Shown piece after piece: positions 26,616 to 36,081 of a stretch of 64,000 nt of DNA. Every line of letters starts with the position of its first letter. Position 1 is the first letter of the stretch. The position numbers and the translations under genes were made by a program. The notes below the pieces were generated by a model. The model did not search any database. It saw only the letters and a list, made by a program, of their open reading frames with translations, and was not told the DNA's origin. This stretch comes from Psychrobacillus antarcticus (lineage in GTDB: Bacteria > Bacillota > Bacilli > Bacillales_A > Planococcaceae), in contig NZ_JAIZDB010000003.1 of the NCBI RefSeq assembly GCF_029533155.1, positions 60,168 through 124,167 on the forward strand. The letters run 5' to 3'.

Positions 26616-27403
26616 CAACAATCCTAGATAAGATATTGGATGCAAAACAAGGTCAAATTGAGCAGATGCTCCTTCAGACGAAATCCGGCCAAGCTGACAA
26701 TGTTGATAGACCATCTTTATTTGATTCGCTGTATCAGTCTAATAAATTACAAGTAATATCAGAGATTAAGCGAGCTTCCCCTTCCAAAGGATTGATCGCA
26801 GAAGGAGTTAACCCAGCAAAACAAGCTTCACAATATGAAAAAGCAGGAGCAGCATGCATTTCTGTATTAACTGATACACCATTTTTCCAGGGAACATTTG
26901 ATGATTTAGCTGATGTAGCTCGCACAGTATCTATTCCAATACTTTGCAAAGACTTTATCATTCATCCGATACAAATCGATTATGCAAAGCATGCGGGAGC
27001 ATCTGTCGTGTTACTGATTGTTGCAGCACTAGACCAAGAAAAACTTTCAACCTTATATCAATATGCGAAAAATAAAGGTTTGGAAGTATTAGTGGAAGTT
27101 CATGATTCTGTCGAACTAGATCGTGCGTTACAGCTGAATGCGAAACTAATCGGAGTGAATAACCGCGATCTTCGAGATTTCCATGTAGACTTGGCTCGAA
27201 CTGCAGAAATCGCAGCTATCTTTCCGTTCGGAGAAGAACGCGTGCTTATAAGCGAGAGTGGTATTTGGAATTCTACCGATGCAACAAAGGTAGCAAGCTT
27301 TGGTGCTAGCGGAGTGCTTGTCGGGGAATCATTAATGCGTAGTGGAGATGTTGGAAATGCTCTTCGTAGCTTACAGGTAAAAAGAGAGGTAATTATCTCA
27401 TGA
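26612..27403 (+). CDS. trpC: Indole-3-glycerol-phosphate synthase
   Basis: 263-residue TIM-barrel enzyme closing the indole ring in tryptophan synthesis. VISEIKRASPSKG (catalytic Lys/Glu), LCKDFIIHPIQI, LIGVNNRDL and LISESGIW plus GVLVGESLMRS (phosphate site) are all present. ATG overlaps the trpD stop by four bases; its own stop overlaps trpF. Confidence 0.97.
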   Translation: MTTILDKILDAKQGQIEQMLLQTKSGQADNVDRPSLFDSLYQSNKLQVISEIKRASPSKGLIAEGVNPAKQASQYEKAGAACISVLTDTPFFQGTFDDLADVARTVSIPILCKDFIIHPIQIDYAKHAGASVVLLIVAALDQEKLSTLYQYAKNKGLEVLVEVHDSVELDRALQLNAKLIGVNNRDLRDFHVDLARTAEIAAIFPFGEERVLISESGIWNSTDATKVASFGASGVLVGESLMRSGDVGNALRSLQVKREVIIS

Positions 27404-28017
27404 CAAAGGTGAAAATTTGTGGACTAATGGAAAAAGAACATGTAAAAATCGCCGTTAGGGCTGGTGCAGATGCGATTGGTTTTGTCTTTGCTCCTAGTAA
27501 GCGAAAGGTAACAATAGCGCAAGCACATGAACTAGCAAAAGACGTTCCTTCGGGGGTTTGGAAAATAGGTGTTTTTGTAAACCCGACATTAGAAGAGGTA
27601 AGTACGGCAATCCAAGAGGTCCCACTAGATTACATACAATATCATGGCCAAGAAACTCCAGAACTTGTCCGGATAAACGATCTACCATCGATAAAAGCAT
27701 TATCGGTTCAAAACGAGGAGGACGTTCTTCAAGCGAAACAATATGACACTGATTTTTATTTGTTTGATGCTCCAGGTACCGATTATGAAGGTGGAAGTGG
27801 GGAAGTATTTGACTGGAAGCTGATGAAGGTTAACCATATTCCGAGTGAAAAAATTATTTTAGCGGGCGGGTTGAATCCTAACAATGTAAGAGATGCAATA
27901 CGGAGAGTAAATCCTTATATGGTAGATGTTTCTAGTGGAGTAGAACGAAATGGAAGAAAAGATAAAGAACTTATTCAATCGTTTATAAGTGCTGTAAAAG
28001 ACAGGGGTGTAGAATGA
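27400..28017 (+). CDS. trpF: Phosphoribosylanthranilate isomerase
   Basis: 205-residue TIM barrel performing the Amadori rearrangement of PRA to Cd[15 protein letters not shown] carries the catalytic Cys; [16 protein letters not shown] and [11 protein letters not shown] with VDVSSGVE mark substrate and phosphate sites; the general acid Asp is in [15 protein letters not shown]. Starts inside the trpC stop and overlaps trpB by four bases. Confidence 0.97.
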   Translation: MTKVKICGLMEKEHVKIAVRAGADAIGFVFAPSKRKVTIAQAHELAKDVPSGVWKIGVFVNPTLEEVSTAIQEVPLDYIQYHGQETPELVRINDLPSIKALSVQNEEDVLQAKQYDTDFYLFDAPGTDYEGGSGEVFDWKLMKVNHIPSEKIILAGGLNPNNVRDAIRRVNPYMVDVSSGVERNGRKDKELIQSFISAVKDRGVE

Positions 28018-29222
28018 TGGTTAATACAACAGAGGAACAAAGAATTGGTAGATATGGTAGATTTGGCGGTCAGTATGTTCCAGAAACATTAATGACTGCT
28101 TTGAAAGAACTTGAAGGTGCTTATGAGGACGCTATTTCGGATTCGTCTTTTATAGAGGAAGTAAATTACTATTTAAAAGATTATGTTGGTCGAGAGACAC
28201 CATTATATTTTGCAGAAAGACTAACAAAAGAACTTGGCGGAGCTCAAATTTATTTGAAAAGGGAAGATTTAAACCATACAGGCGCCCACAAGATTAATAA
28301 TACAATTGGCCAGGCATTGCTTGCAAAGCGTATGGGCAAAAAGAAAATTGTAGCTGAGACAGGAGCAGGTCAGCACGGTGTTGCAACTGCAACTGTGTGT
28401 GCCCTATTTGACTTAGAGTGTGTTGTTTTCATGGGAAAAGAGGATGTGCGTAGACAGGAACTAAACGTGTTTCGTATGGAATTGCTTGGTGCAAAAGTTG
28501 TTTCGGTAGATAAGGGATCCGGCACACTTAAAGATGCAGTGAATGAGGCACTTAGGTATTGGGTTTCCAATGTAGAAGAGACACATTATATATTAGGGTC
28601 TGCGTTAGGACCACATCCATTCCCTAGAATTGTTCGTGATTTCCAACGGGTAATTGGAGTTGAAACTAGACGTCAGATAGTAGAAAAGGTTGGTAAATTA
28701 CCGGATGCAATAGTGGCCTGCGTTGGTGGTGGTAGTAATGCAATTGGTATGTTCCATCCATTTGTGGAGGATAAAGATGTTGCTTTGTACGGCGTAGAGG
28801 CAGGAGGAAGTGGTATTTCGACTGGACTTCATGCAGCGGCGGTTGCTGGAGGAAAAGAAGGAGTTCTACACGGTGCTTATATGTACATTTTGCAGGATGA
28901 TAATGGGTTTATCCAGGAAGCGCATTCGATTTCTGCGGGGCTAGATTACCCTGGCGTGGGCCCAGAGCATTCGTATTTACATGATATCGGTCGAGTGAAA
29001 TATACTTCTGTAACAGACGCTGAAGCGTTAGAGGGTTTACAGCTTTTATCGAAAAGAGAAGGCATTATACCAGCTCTTGAAAGTGCACATGCGATTCATT
29101 TTGGTGGGGAACTTGCAAAAAAAATGTCTCCAGAAGAGATTTTGGTTATTTGTTTATCAGGACGTGGAGATAAGGATGTCCAAACCGTTCGAGATGCGTT
29201 AGGGGTGAATAACATTGGCTAA
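28014..29222 (+). CDS. trpB: Tryptophan synthase beta subunit
   Basis: 402-residue PLP enzyme condensing indole with serine; partner of TrpA in the alpha2beta2 complex. [13 protein letters not shown] at the N-terminus, PLP Lys in [29 protein letters not shown], the phosphate loop [12 protein letters not shown] and the C-terminal LSGRGDKDV are all intact. This is the classical TrpB1 type. Start ATG-ATG overlaps the trpF stop. Confidence 0.98.
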   Translation: MMVNTTEEQRIGRYGRFGGQYVPETLMTALKELEGAYEDAISDSSFIEEVNYYLKDYVGRETPLYFAERLTKELGGAQIYLKREDLNHTGAHKINNTIGQALLAKRMGKKKIVAETGAGQHGVATATVCALFDLECVVFMGKEDVRRQELNVFRMELLGAKVVSVDKGSGTLKDAVNEALRYWVSNVEETHYILGSALGPHPFPRIVRDFQRVIGVETRRQIVEKVGKLPDAIVACVGGGSNAIGMFHPFVEDKDVALYGVEAGGSGISTGLHAAAVAGGKEGVLHGAYMYILQDDNGFIQEAHSISAGLDYPGVGPEHSYLHDIGRVKYTSVTDAEALEGLQLLSKREGIIPALESAHAIHFGGELAKKMSPEEILVICLSGRGDKDVQTVRDALGVNNIG

Positions 29223-29997
29223 AGTGAAATTATTAAATGCTATTCAATCAGTAAATGCACAAGGGGATAAAGCTTTTGTTGCATATATGATGGCTGGGGA
29301 CGGCGGACTAGAGACATTAAAGTCTAAAATATTATTTTTACAAGAAGCGGGTGTAACGGCGATTGAACTAGGTATACCATTTTCCGATCCTGTCGCAGAT
29401 GGACCTACCATTCAGCTGGCGGGCGAACGAGCGCTAGCAAATGGGACAACACTACGTTTAATCCTACAGGAACTTGAAATTTTTTATAAAGAAGTAACCG
29501 TCCCACTTGTTTTTATGACGTATTATAATCCGCTACTTAGTTTCGGATTGGAGCAGTTTGCACAAGCATGTGAGAAACTAGGGATAGCAGGAGTAATCGT
29601 TCCTGATTTACCGGTGGAGGAAACGGTAGAGCTCCATAAAGCACTTGCCCATACTGATGTTGCCTTAGTACCACTTGTATCTTTAACAAGTCCCCCAGAC
29701 CGAGTGGCTAAAATAACGGCGTCCGGTGAAGGATTTATCTATGCAGTGACGGTAAATGGTATCACAGGGGTTAGAAATGGATTTGGTGACCAATTAGAAC
29801 AGCATTTTAGTCAATTATCTGAGCTGAGCAATATACCAGTACTAGCAGGCTTTGGTATATCCACTCCAGAGCAAGTAAAAAATATGGGAGCATTAGCAGA
29901 TGGTGTGATTGTAGGAAGTTCGATCGTCGAGGCTTTTCACCAAAATGACATGGAGAAAATAACTGGCCTAATACAAGCTGCCAAAAAAAGAGTATAA
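29215..29997 (+). CDS. trpA: Tryptophan synthase alpha subunit
   Basis: 260-residue TIM barrel cleaving indole-glycerol phosphate to indole, which channels to TrpB. Catalytic Glu and Asp lie in [29 protein letters not shown] and [11 protein letters not shown] are conserved. The TTG start overlaps the trpB stop by 8 bases. Last gene of the operon; a terminator follows 16 bases after the stop. Confidence 0.97.
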   Translation: MAKVKLLNAIQSVNAQGDKAFVAYMMAGDGGLETLKSKILFLQEAGVTAIELGIPFSDPVADGPTIQLAGERALANGTTLRLILQELEIFYKEVTVPLVFMTYYNPLLSFGLEQFAQACEKLGIAGVIVPDLPVEETVELHKALAHTDVALVPLVSLTSPPDRVAKITASGEGFIYAVTVNGITGVRNGFGDQLEQHFSQLSELSNIPVLAGFGISTPEQVKNMGALADGVIVGSSIVEAFHQNDMEKITGLIQAAKKRV

Positions 29998-30012
29998 AAT
30001 TAATACTCTAAG

Positions 30013-30052
30013 TAGCGGCTCGTGTGTTGAGAAAATACGAGCTGTTCTTTTT
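30013..30052 (+). terminator. Terminator of the trp operon
   Basis: Arms AGCGGCTCGT and ACGAGCTGTT (with G-U pairing) followed by CTTTTTC, just after trpA. Confidence 0.75.
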
Positions 30053-30207
30053 CTTGGAGATTCTGATGCTTGGATTGAATACCGTGTGCGATCACTAATT
30101 TATTCTGGTCAATTGATTTAGAAGGAAATCTTCACTTCATCCGCATGTATAAAGTGAAGGAAATTAAATAATTTAATAATATACTTTAAAGATATATTCC
30201 TAAAACT

Positions 30208-30246
30208 AAACCCCATCCTGAGCAAATAACTCATAGGATGGGGTTT
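30208..30246. terminator. Terminator of the MFS gene
   Basis: 12-bp perfect stem AAACCCCATCCT / AGGATGGGGTTT with T-rich flank on the minus strand. It lies directly downstream of the minus-strand efflux gene and could also back up the trp terminator. Confidence 0.85.
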
Positions 30247-30259
30247 ATAATTTAGTTAT

Positions 30260-31681
30260 TTACGCTTTTTTGATAAATAAGGACATGATTAATCCTATAA
30301 TTGCTAGGACAAAACCAAATATAAAGGCATCTTGAACACCAGCAGTTAATGAAGCACTCACCGTTTCTGGGTCAAGTAAATCTGTCGCGTTCTTTAAATA
30401 AGCATTTTGAGAAGTGGACATAATGGTAATTGCAACAGCAGTTCCAATTGCACCGGATACTTGTTGTAATGTATTCATCAATGCTGTCCCATCAGGATAC
30501 AGATTTCTTGGAAGCTGATTAAGTCCATTAGTCTGAGCAGGCATCATAACCATTGATACACCAACAAATAAAATGGAGTGCATAATAATAACCATAGTAA
30601 TAGAAGTGTCTACAGTGATATTGGACAGCATCCATAACATAATAATCATAATTACAAAACCAGGAGTAACAAGTCCTCTCGGCCCATACTTATCAAAAAT
30701 TCGACCAGTTAATGGAGACATAAAACCGTTTAGAACTCCACCAGGTAAAAGCACAAGCCCAGCTGTCACAGCTGCTAAAGCAAGCCCTGTTTGTAAATAT
30801 AGCGGTAATAGAATCATCGTCGACATGATCACCATAAATGTAATAAACACACTCAATAAACCAAGAGTAAACATTGGGAATTTTAACACACGTAAGTCAA
30901 TCAAAGGATTTTCCAATTTAAATTGTCTCACGGAGAACAAGATGAGTGCAATAATACCAACAACTGTTGTAACAATAACTACGCCGCTACCCCAACCATT
31001 TTCTCCTGCGCTACTAAAACCGTACACAATTCCTCCAAATCCAATCGTCGATAAAAGAATGGAAAGTATATCAATTTTCGGTTTCGTCAACGTTGTCACA
31101 TTTTGCATGAATTTAATACCAAAGAATAATGCAAATACTAGAAAAGGTAAACAAACCCAGAATATCCAATGCCAAGTAAGATTTTCAAGAACCAAACCGG
31201 AAATAGTAGGCCCAATAGCAGGGGCAAACATAATGACTAATCCCATGAGTCCCATTGTTGCTCCCCTTTTATGAACTGGGAAGATGAGTAAAATAGTATT
31301 GAACATTAAAGGTAATAGTAATCCTGTTCCTATCGCTTGAATAATGCGTGAAAGTAGTAATACTGTAAAACTTGGAGCAAGTGCTGCGATAATCGTTCCA
31401 GCAATAGAAAATAATAGAGATGCGATAAATAATTGTCTTGTAGTAAACCACTGCATGATGAAGCCTGAGACTGGTACTAATATACCTAGGGTTAATAAGT
31501 AACCCGTTGTTAACCATTGAACGGAGGGAGGGCTAATATCAAATATTCTTATTAAATCTCCAAGCGCCATATTTAATGCTGTCTCACTAAATAATCCGAT
31601 AAACCCTGCTATTAAAAAAGAAATTAATATAGGGGTTGTTTTAAATACTTGTTTTTCCTGCTGTGGTGCATTTTCAATCAT
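30260..31681 (-). CDS. DHA2-family MFS drug efflux pump (LmrB/EmrB-like)
   Basis: 473 residues with 14 predicted membrane helices, as in drug:H+ antiporters of the DHA2 class. Seen: helix 2 region VQWLTTGYLLTLGILVPVSG, motif A variant MQWFTTRQLF, motif C-like MFAPAIGPTISGLVLENLTW and GMFMSPLTGRIFDKYG-type loop (NGFMSPLTGRIFDKYG). B. subtilis LmrB is the nearest type I can name. ATG at 31681 is preferred: GGAGGA is 8 bases upstream, whereas a TTG at 31687 abuts it. The TetR gene lies 66 bases upstream on the same strand. Confidence 0.9.
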   Translation of the reverse strand: MIENAPQQEKQVFKTTPILISFLIAGFIGLFSETALNMALGDLIRIFDISPPSVQWLTTGYLLTLGILVPVSGFIMQWFTTRQLFIASLLFSIAGTIIAALAPSFTVLLLSRIIQAIGTGLLLPLMFNTILLIFPVHKRGATMGLMGLVIMFAPAIGPTISGLVLENLTWHWIFWVCLPFLVFALFFGIKFMQNVTTLTKPKIDILSILLSTIGFGGIVYGFSSAGENGWGSGVVIVTTVVGIIALILFSVRQFKLENPLIDLRVLKFPMFTLGLLSVFITFMVIMSTMILLPLYLQTGLALAAVTAGLVLLPGGVLNGFMSPLTGRIFDKYGPRGLVTPGFVIMIIMLWMLSNITVDTSITMVIIMHSILFVGVSMVMMPAQTNGLNQLPRNLYPDGTALMNTLQQVSGAIGTAVAITIMSTSQNAYLKNATDLLDPETVSASLTAGVQDAFIFGFVLAIIGLIMSLFIKKA

Positions 31682-31709
31682 GAACAAATTCCTCCAATAA
31701 ATATCTACA

Positions 31710-31726
31710 TAGACCGCCCATATAAT
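31710..31726. promoter_or_regulatory. Operator-like site upstream of the efflux gene
   Basis: TAGACCGCCCATATAAT on the plus strand, in the gap between the TetR and MFS genes. It shares TAGACCG and TATAAT with the site upstream of the TetR gene and resembles the LmrA/YxaF box as I remember it, one base shorter. Confidence 0.5.
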
Positions 31727-31747
31727 ACATTTTCTGATGAATTTAAA

Positions 31748-32317
31748 TTAATCTTTACTTAATAATATTGTTATTTGCTTTTTAGCAACTTCAAGTGGTC
31801 TATTACTCTTATTGGTTAAAGACAAAAGAATAGCACCTTCTATCATTAGATTCACAGTAATACCTAAGTCAGTTGCCCGTTTTTTGTCATATCCAGATTT
31901 AAGTAATTTCTGCATATAAATAGCTTGCCATTCTTGAAATGCTAATTGACAAGTCAGTCGGATTGGTTCGCTCGTTGAATGGGTTTCCCCAGCGATTGTG
32001 CCAATTGGGAAACCTATGCTATCACTATTTATAATGATTTCGGATAAATGTTCTATATGTGTTTGAAACGCTATGATAGGATCTTCAATTTCAGCAAACA
32101 ACGCTTGAATTTCATTTATTACAATTTCTTTTGTATGATTAATTGCTGCAATGGCTAGTTGTTCCTTACCTTGTGGAAAGTAGTGGTAAAGAGATCCTTT
32201 AGGAACTCCACTTTCCTCAATGATATCTTTAAGTCCTACTCCATAGTATCCTCTTAACCGAAAAAGCCGAGATGCAGTTTCAATAAGAATATCCTTCGAG
32301 TTAATTTTCGCACACAA
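31748..32317 (-). CDS. TetR-family repressor, LmrA/YxaF-like
   Basis: 189 residues. The N-terminal helix-turn-helix is clear (ASRLFRLRGYYGVGLKDIIEE, recognition GVPKGSLYHYFPQGKEQL). The C-terminal part with FPIGTIAGE and LAFQEWQAIY matches LmrA/YxaF regulators, which repress multidrug efflux genes and release DNA on binding small aromatic compounds. TTG start six bases after GAGGTGA. It sits just upstream of the efflux gene and its own promoter carries a matching operator. Confidence 0.88.
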   Translation of the reverse strand: MCAKINSKDILIETASRLFRLRGYYGVGLKDIIEESGVPKGSLYHYFPQGKEQLAIAAINHTKEIVINEIQALFAEIEDPIIAFQTHIEHLSEIIINSDSIGFPIGTIAGETHSTSEPIRLTCQLAFQEWQAIYMQKLLKSGYDKKRATDLGITVNLMIEGAILLSLTNKSNRPLEVAKKQITILLSKD

Positions 32318-32334
32318 CTTAAATCACCTCATAA

Positions 32335-32352
32335 ATTATACCAACCGGTCTA
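32335..32352 (-). promoter_or_regulatory. LmrA/YxaF-type operator overlapping the TetR promoter
   Basis: On the minus strand TAGACCGGTTGGTATAAT; its TATAAT is the likely -10. I count about 15 of 18 matches to the LmrA/YxaF consensus as I recall it (TAGACC..TC..TATAAT). Autoregulation is the simple reading. Confidence 0.6.
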
Positions 32353-32493
32353 TTAGAAAATATAAAGAAAAGTTCAAGTTTTGTCAAATTTTTTTTGCGA
32401 AAAGAATAGATCTTTTTACCATTTATGTATATCTATACAATTATGTTAATGATAAAATATTTTGATAACGAAGAATTTAGAAAGGAGATTCAT

Positions 32494-33372
32494 ATGTCAT
32501 ATTATATAAGCCCAGCCAAAAATTTAAATGAGTTATCTTCTTTCTTAGAAAGAATAAATAAAGAGAACACTTCGCATATTGGTTATTGCGGGGAAAAGAA
32601 GAAAGAAATTTCCAATACGCTTTCTACGGATTTTTCGGATATAGCCATAGAAAAATCATTTGTTGTTGCCTATGATAAAGACAATATAGTAGGTGCATTA
32701 GGATTTGATATAGACGTAGAAAGTAGAAGTGCCGAGGTATGGGGGCCGTTTGTCAAAAATGGCCAAAGCTTTTTCCGAATTGCAAATGATTTATGGCAAG
32801 TATTGGAGACTACTATTCCTTTTATACTAGAGGAATACCTGTTTTATGTGAATGAAAAAAATACTTTTGCTAGGAAATTTATTGAAAATAACAATGGCGT
32901 TGAAAATGGATATCATCTTATCTTAAGGGCAGATAAAAATAGCTTAACGGATGGACAAGATATACATATTAAAACCTATGATTCTACCTTTCACAAATCG
33001 TTTAGTGCTCTTCATTCTCTGGCTTTTCCAAATACCTATTATAGTAGTGACCAGATTCTTTCGCGAATGAGTGAAGACAATCGATTATTGATCATCCATT
33101 ACAATTATGAGATAAAAGGATATGTGTATGTAGAGGCTAATCCTCTCCATGGAGAAGGAACAATTGAATATATTGCTGTTTCGCCAGTTTTTCGAGGGCA
33201 AGGAATAGCAACGAAATTAATGAAAGCTGCGCTTCATCATTTATTTTCATATGAAGGAATGGCAGAAATCAAATTAAGTGTTGAGGCTAACAACAATGCT
33301 GCAATTGCTCTTTATACGGCATCGGGATTTCAAGTAAAACATAAGTTGATTGCATACAAAAAGGTAAAATGA
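32494..33372 (+). CDS. GNAT acetyltransferase, two-domain
   Basis: 292 residues. The C-terminal half (about 150-292) is a clear GNAT domain: YIAVSPVFRGQGIATKLMKA is the acetyl-CoA pyrophosphate loop and AIALYTASGF the end of the fold. The N-terminal half (VGALGFDIDVESRSAEVWGP) looks like a degenerate GNAT repeat. Substrate unknown. The ATG is six bases after AAGGAG; the open frame upstream has no start signal. Monocistronic, divergent from the TetR gene. Confidence 0.85.
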   Translation: MSYYISPAKNLNELSSFLERINKENTSHIGYCGEKKKEISNTLSTDFSDIAIEKSFVVAYDKDNIVGALGFDIDVESRSAEVWGPFVKNGQSFFRIANDLWQVLETTIPFILEEYLFYVNEKNTFARKFIENNNGVENGYHLILRADKNSLTDGQDIHIKTYDSTFHKSFSALHSLAFPNTYYSSDQILSRMSEDNRLLIIHYNYEIKGYVYVEANPLHGEGTIEYIAVSPVFRGQGIATKLMKAALHHLFSYEGMAEIKLSVEANNNAAIALYTASGFQVKHKLIAYKKVK

Positions 33373-33374
33373 AA

Positions 33375-33593
33375 TTATTCTGATCGAGAAGTTCGCTCTT
33401 CATAGTTCTTTTCGTGTTTGGAATCTTTCAGTACTTGGTTGTTATGTTTTTCCTCAGGAACAATTCCAGACATGGCATCATCAAATGGTTGATAATTCAT
33501 CGGAGGAAGTCGTTTCTTCTTGATTATCTTATATGTTATACGAGCGATTAAGACAATAAACAAAAGTCCAAATAGAATACTAGCTATATCCAT
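33375..33593 (-). CDS. Small membrane protein, DUF3951-like
   Basis: 72 residues: one N-terminal membrane helix (3-22), a KKKRLPP stop-transfer, then MNYQPFDDAMSGIVPEEKH, which resembles the Y.PFD...G....E pattern of DUF3951, and a highly charged tail. AAGGAGTG precedes ATG. Function unknown. Ends three bases from the convergent GNAT gene. Confidence 0.6.
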   Translation of the reverse strand: MDIASILFGLLFIVLIARITYKIIKKKRLPPMNYQPFDDAMSGIVPEEKHNNQVLKDSKHEKNYEERTSRSE

Positions 33594-33728
33594 ATATAAA
33601 CACTCCTTTCATTATATTATTCGACATTAAATAACAAATACCTTTTTCAAGATTCTTCTTCGTAATAATTCCCATCCTTACAGAGAATATAGTGCTTTAA
33701 TAATTCTATTATTCGAAGGGAGAAAGAA

Positions 33729-34087
33729 ATGAGAGTAAGGATGATTAAAATTTCGGTTGTTTATTTTGCGATTGGGGTTTCGTTAGGAATGTATATGTCT
33801 ATGGCTCATGATTATGCATTCACAGGTGTTCACGTACACATTTGCCTATTAGGGTGGGCGTCGTTTGCACTCGTTGGGATTGTGTATCATCTTTTTCCTG
33901 CAATTGCTAAAAATTTGTATGCAAAACTGCATTTTTGAAACGCTAATATAGGTATTCCATAGGACTGTGTTTTTTAATATTAGCTGCAGCCGAGGAAGCA
34001 ACGATAATTATCGCTATAGGTGGAGTTTTAGTTGTGTTTAGTGTAATCATGTTTGCTTTTAATGTTTTACAAAATGTGAGAGCATAA
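33729..34087 (+). pseudogene. Broken small membrane gene, haem-copper-oxidase-like fragment
   Basis: The frame opens with ISVVYFAIGVSLGMYMSMAH and VHVHICLLGWASFALVGIVYHLFP, the pattern of small cytochrome oxidase subunit I-like membrane proteins. It hits TGA at 33936-33938, where the family has the Trp of HFW; the next codons still read NANIGIP. One base of frame slip later the third and fourth helices continue as IGLCFLILAAAEEATIII and VLVVFSVIMFAFNVLQNV to a TAA. So one nonsense change plus one frameshift. Starts after GAAGGGAG. Confidence 0.8.
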
Positions 34088-34168
34088 TTTTCATTTACCT
34101 ATAAATGCACTGAGCGACATTGGTGCCTTTAACATATATATCTTACGGGAAACGAGGCATACATACAT

Positions 34169-35053
34169 ATGGACTTTTCAAAAATTGCAATACTAAAAGA
34201 TGCACAGGAATTCAAGTTAATAGAAGAAGGATATTCGAATGATCAAAAATGGTGTGTAGATAGCAAGTATTTGCTCCGTATATCTCCAGGGGCCGATATA
34301 CATCATTTAGAGAACCAAGCCTTATTAACAAACAAAGTACATGCGACAGATAAGCATGTCCCAAAAGTACATGAAGTGGGTAAGATTAACGAAGAACCCT
34401 TTGTTCTGTTAGATTACATTCCGGGAGAAAATGGCGAAGTGATGTTACCTAGTCTAGACAGGGATGTCCAATATAAAATCGGGAACGAAGTGGGGTTCAC
34501 GTTAAAAAACATGCATAGTATTGGAGCACCAAGTGATTATCCAATTTGGGAAGTAAGATGGTTAGAAAGGATAAACAGGCTAACTCCCAAATTTAAAGCT
34601 ATTGTAGAACGTCATCCTGAGTATACATGCATTCTGCCGTTTATCCAGGAAAATTTGCATCTTTTAAAGAATAGACCCAGCTGTATCCAACATTATGACT
34701 TTCATCCTGGAAATATCTTAATAGAAAACGACCAATTTACAGGTTTAATTGACATGCAAAAAATTACATATGCGGATCCCATTCATGAATTTTACAAAAT
34801 GGAATATTTTAATGTACAAGTCAGTCAGGATTATGCGAAAGGAATTTTAGATGGCTACCATAATCACGCTGAAATACCACTTCATTTTTGGGAGTTGCAC
34901 CGATTATATGCTGCTATTCATATCGTGTCTGCAGAGGTATGGGGACATGAAGGTGGTATAGAACAGAAAGACAAATTTCAAGCGTATAGTCGTTTTACTA
35001 TTAACCAGTTCGAACATTTTCAGCAGATTAACCCTAAGTGGTATACGTCTTAA
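34169..35053 (+). CDS. Aminoglycoside phosphotransferase (APH) family kinase
   Basis: 294-residue protein-kinase-like fold. Catalytic loop HYDFHPGNIL (about 180) and the metal Asp in GLIDMQKITYADP (about 196) are present; the N-lobe has YLLRISPG with the ATP Lys/Arg position unclear, and the hinge reads FVLLDYIPG. Members phosphorylate small molecules such as aminoglycosides, macrolides, choline or sugars; this one may be metabolic. No strong Shine-Dalgarno (only CGAGG), so expression may be low. Monocistronic. Confidence 0.82.
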   Translation: MDFSKIAILKDAQEFKLIEEGYSNDQKWCVDSKYLLRISPGADIHHLENQALLTNKVHATDKHVPKVHEVGKINEEPFVLLDYIPGENGEVMLPSLDRDVQYKIGNEVGFTLKNMHSIGAPSDYPIWEVRWLERINRLTPKFKAIVERHPEYTCILPFIQENLHLLKNRPSCIQHYDFHPGNILIENDQFTGLIDMQKITYADPIHEFYKMEYFNVQVSQDYAKGILDGYHNHAEIPLHFWELHRLYAAIHIVSAEVWGHEGGIEQKDKFQAYSRFTINQFEHFQQINPKWYTS

Positions 35054-35146
35054 GGCTTAGAGAACTTCCCATCTTAGGACCATAGGAAATGGCATTCATT
35101 TCTTTATAATGAAATATATAAGATAAACAAATAGGAGGACAAAACA

Positions 35147-35944
35147 GTGAATATAAAAAAGATTGGTATCATCGCAATTATAGTAATAATTTTAGGAGCA
35201 GTTATAAACATTGGGATGAGTATTGCTGGTGGATTTACGAAAAACAAACAAGAAATTGAGTTAGTGGATGAAGAGTTTACACGGATAAACATTACAGGGG
35301 ATAACACGACTATTGAGGTTGTTCCAACATCCAATTCGCATGGGGAAGTTGAATTTATAAGCAAGAAGAGCTCACGTAGTATAGTGGAGACATATGTAAA
35401 AGGCGACACTTTATATGTAGAAATGAAAAAGAAGTTCTTTAATGTCATCAATTTTGGCTTCAATGCTTCAGGCAATAGAATTGTCGTATCTGTTCCGGAT
35501 GAAAAATACGAAGAGTTAATAACACAAACAGACAATGGCCAAATTATCGTAAATGATCTTCAAATCGACGTTGTTCATATTGAGTCAAATAATGGGAAAA
35601 TTGAATTAGAAGATTTGGATAGTAAGATGATCCATGTAAAAACAGACAATGGGAAAATAGATTTTCGATATGTGAATGGGGATATAGAAGCCGAGACGGA
35701 TAATGGCCAAATTACCATGGTAACAGATAACCTGGACCGGGCAATATCCTTAGAAACAGATAATGGACTTATTAATATTCGTTCAACTTCTGAACCAAAA
35801 AACGCTACTATTCAAGCTGAACTAGATAATGGAAGAATTGATATTTTTGGTTCTGCTAATGAAGAGACCATTTTTGGAAATGGGAAAAACTTGATTAAAT
35901 TAAAAACAGATAATGGAATAATATCAGTCAAAAAGGGAAATTAA
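35147..35944 (+). CDS. DUF4097 (LiaG-like) membrane-anchored beta-repeat protein
   Basis: 265 residues. An N-terminal membrane helix (about 4-25) precedes a regular extracellular beta structure: TDNGQI / SNNGKI / TDNGKI / TDNGLI recur every 18-20 residues, giving a stacked beta-helix typical of DUF4097 putative adhesins. B. subtilis LiaG is a relative. Role probably at the envelope. GTG start 6 bases after AGGAGGA. Monocistronic. Confidence 0.85.
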   Translation: MNIKKIGIIAIIVIILGAVINIGMSIAGGFTKNKQEIELVDEEFTRINITGDNTTIEVVPTSNSHGEVEFISKKSSRSIVETYVKGDTLYVEMKKKFFNVINFGFNASGNRIVVSVPDEKYEELITQTDNGQIIVNDLQIDVVHIESNNGKIELEDLDSKMIHVKTDNGKIDFRYVNGDIEAETDNGQITMVTDNLDRAISLETDNGLINIRSTSEPKNATIQAELDNGRIDIFGSANEETIFGNGKNLIKLKTDNGIISVKKGN

Positions 35945-36037
35945 TAAAGAAATTCCAGTATTATATTGACGAGTTCGGTAATCTTTGTTAAATTGTTCCT
36001 ATATCATTTGTGAAGAGAAAATTCTAGCAAGAAAAAC

Positions 36038-36063
36038 TCGTCCCTAGTGGGCGATTTTTTTTA
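36038..36063 (+). terminator. Short terminator-like stem-loop
   Basis: TCGTCCC / GGGCGA stem with a bulge and eight T residues, in the gap between the DUF4097 and YitT genes. Confidence 0.7.
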
Positions 36064-36081
36064 TGAGGAAGGAGCAGTCTT

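Noticed and set aside
30573..31274. Long plus-strand ORF opposite the MFS gene
   Set aside because: It is antisense to a full 14-helix transporter, has no ribosome binding site and an Ile/Pro/Thr-rich composition typical of a shadow frame.
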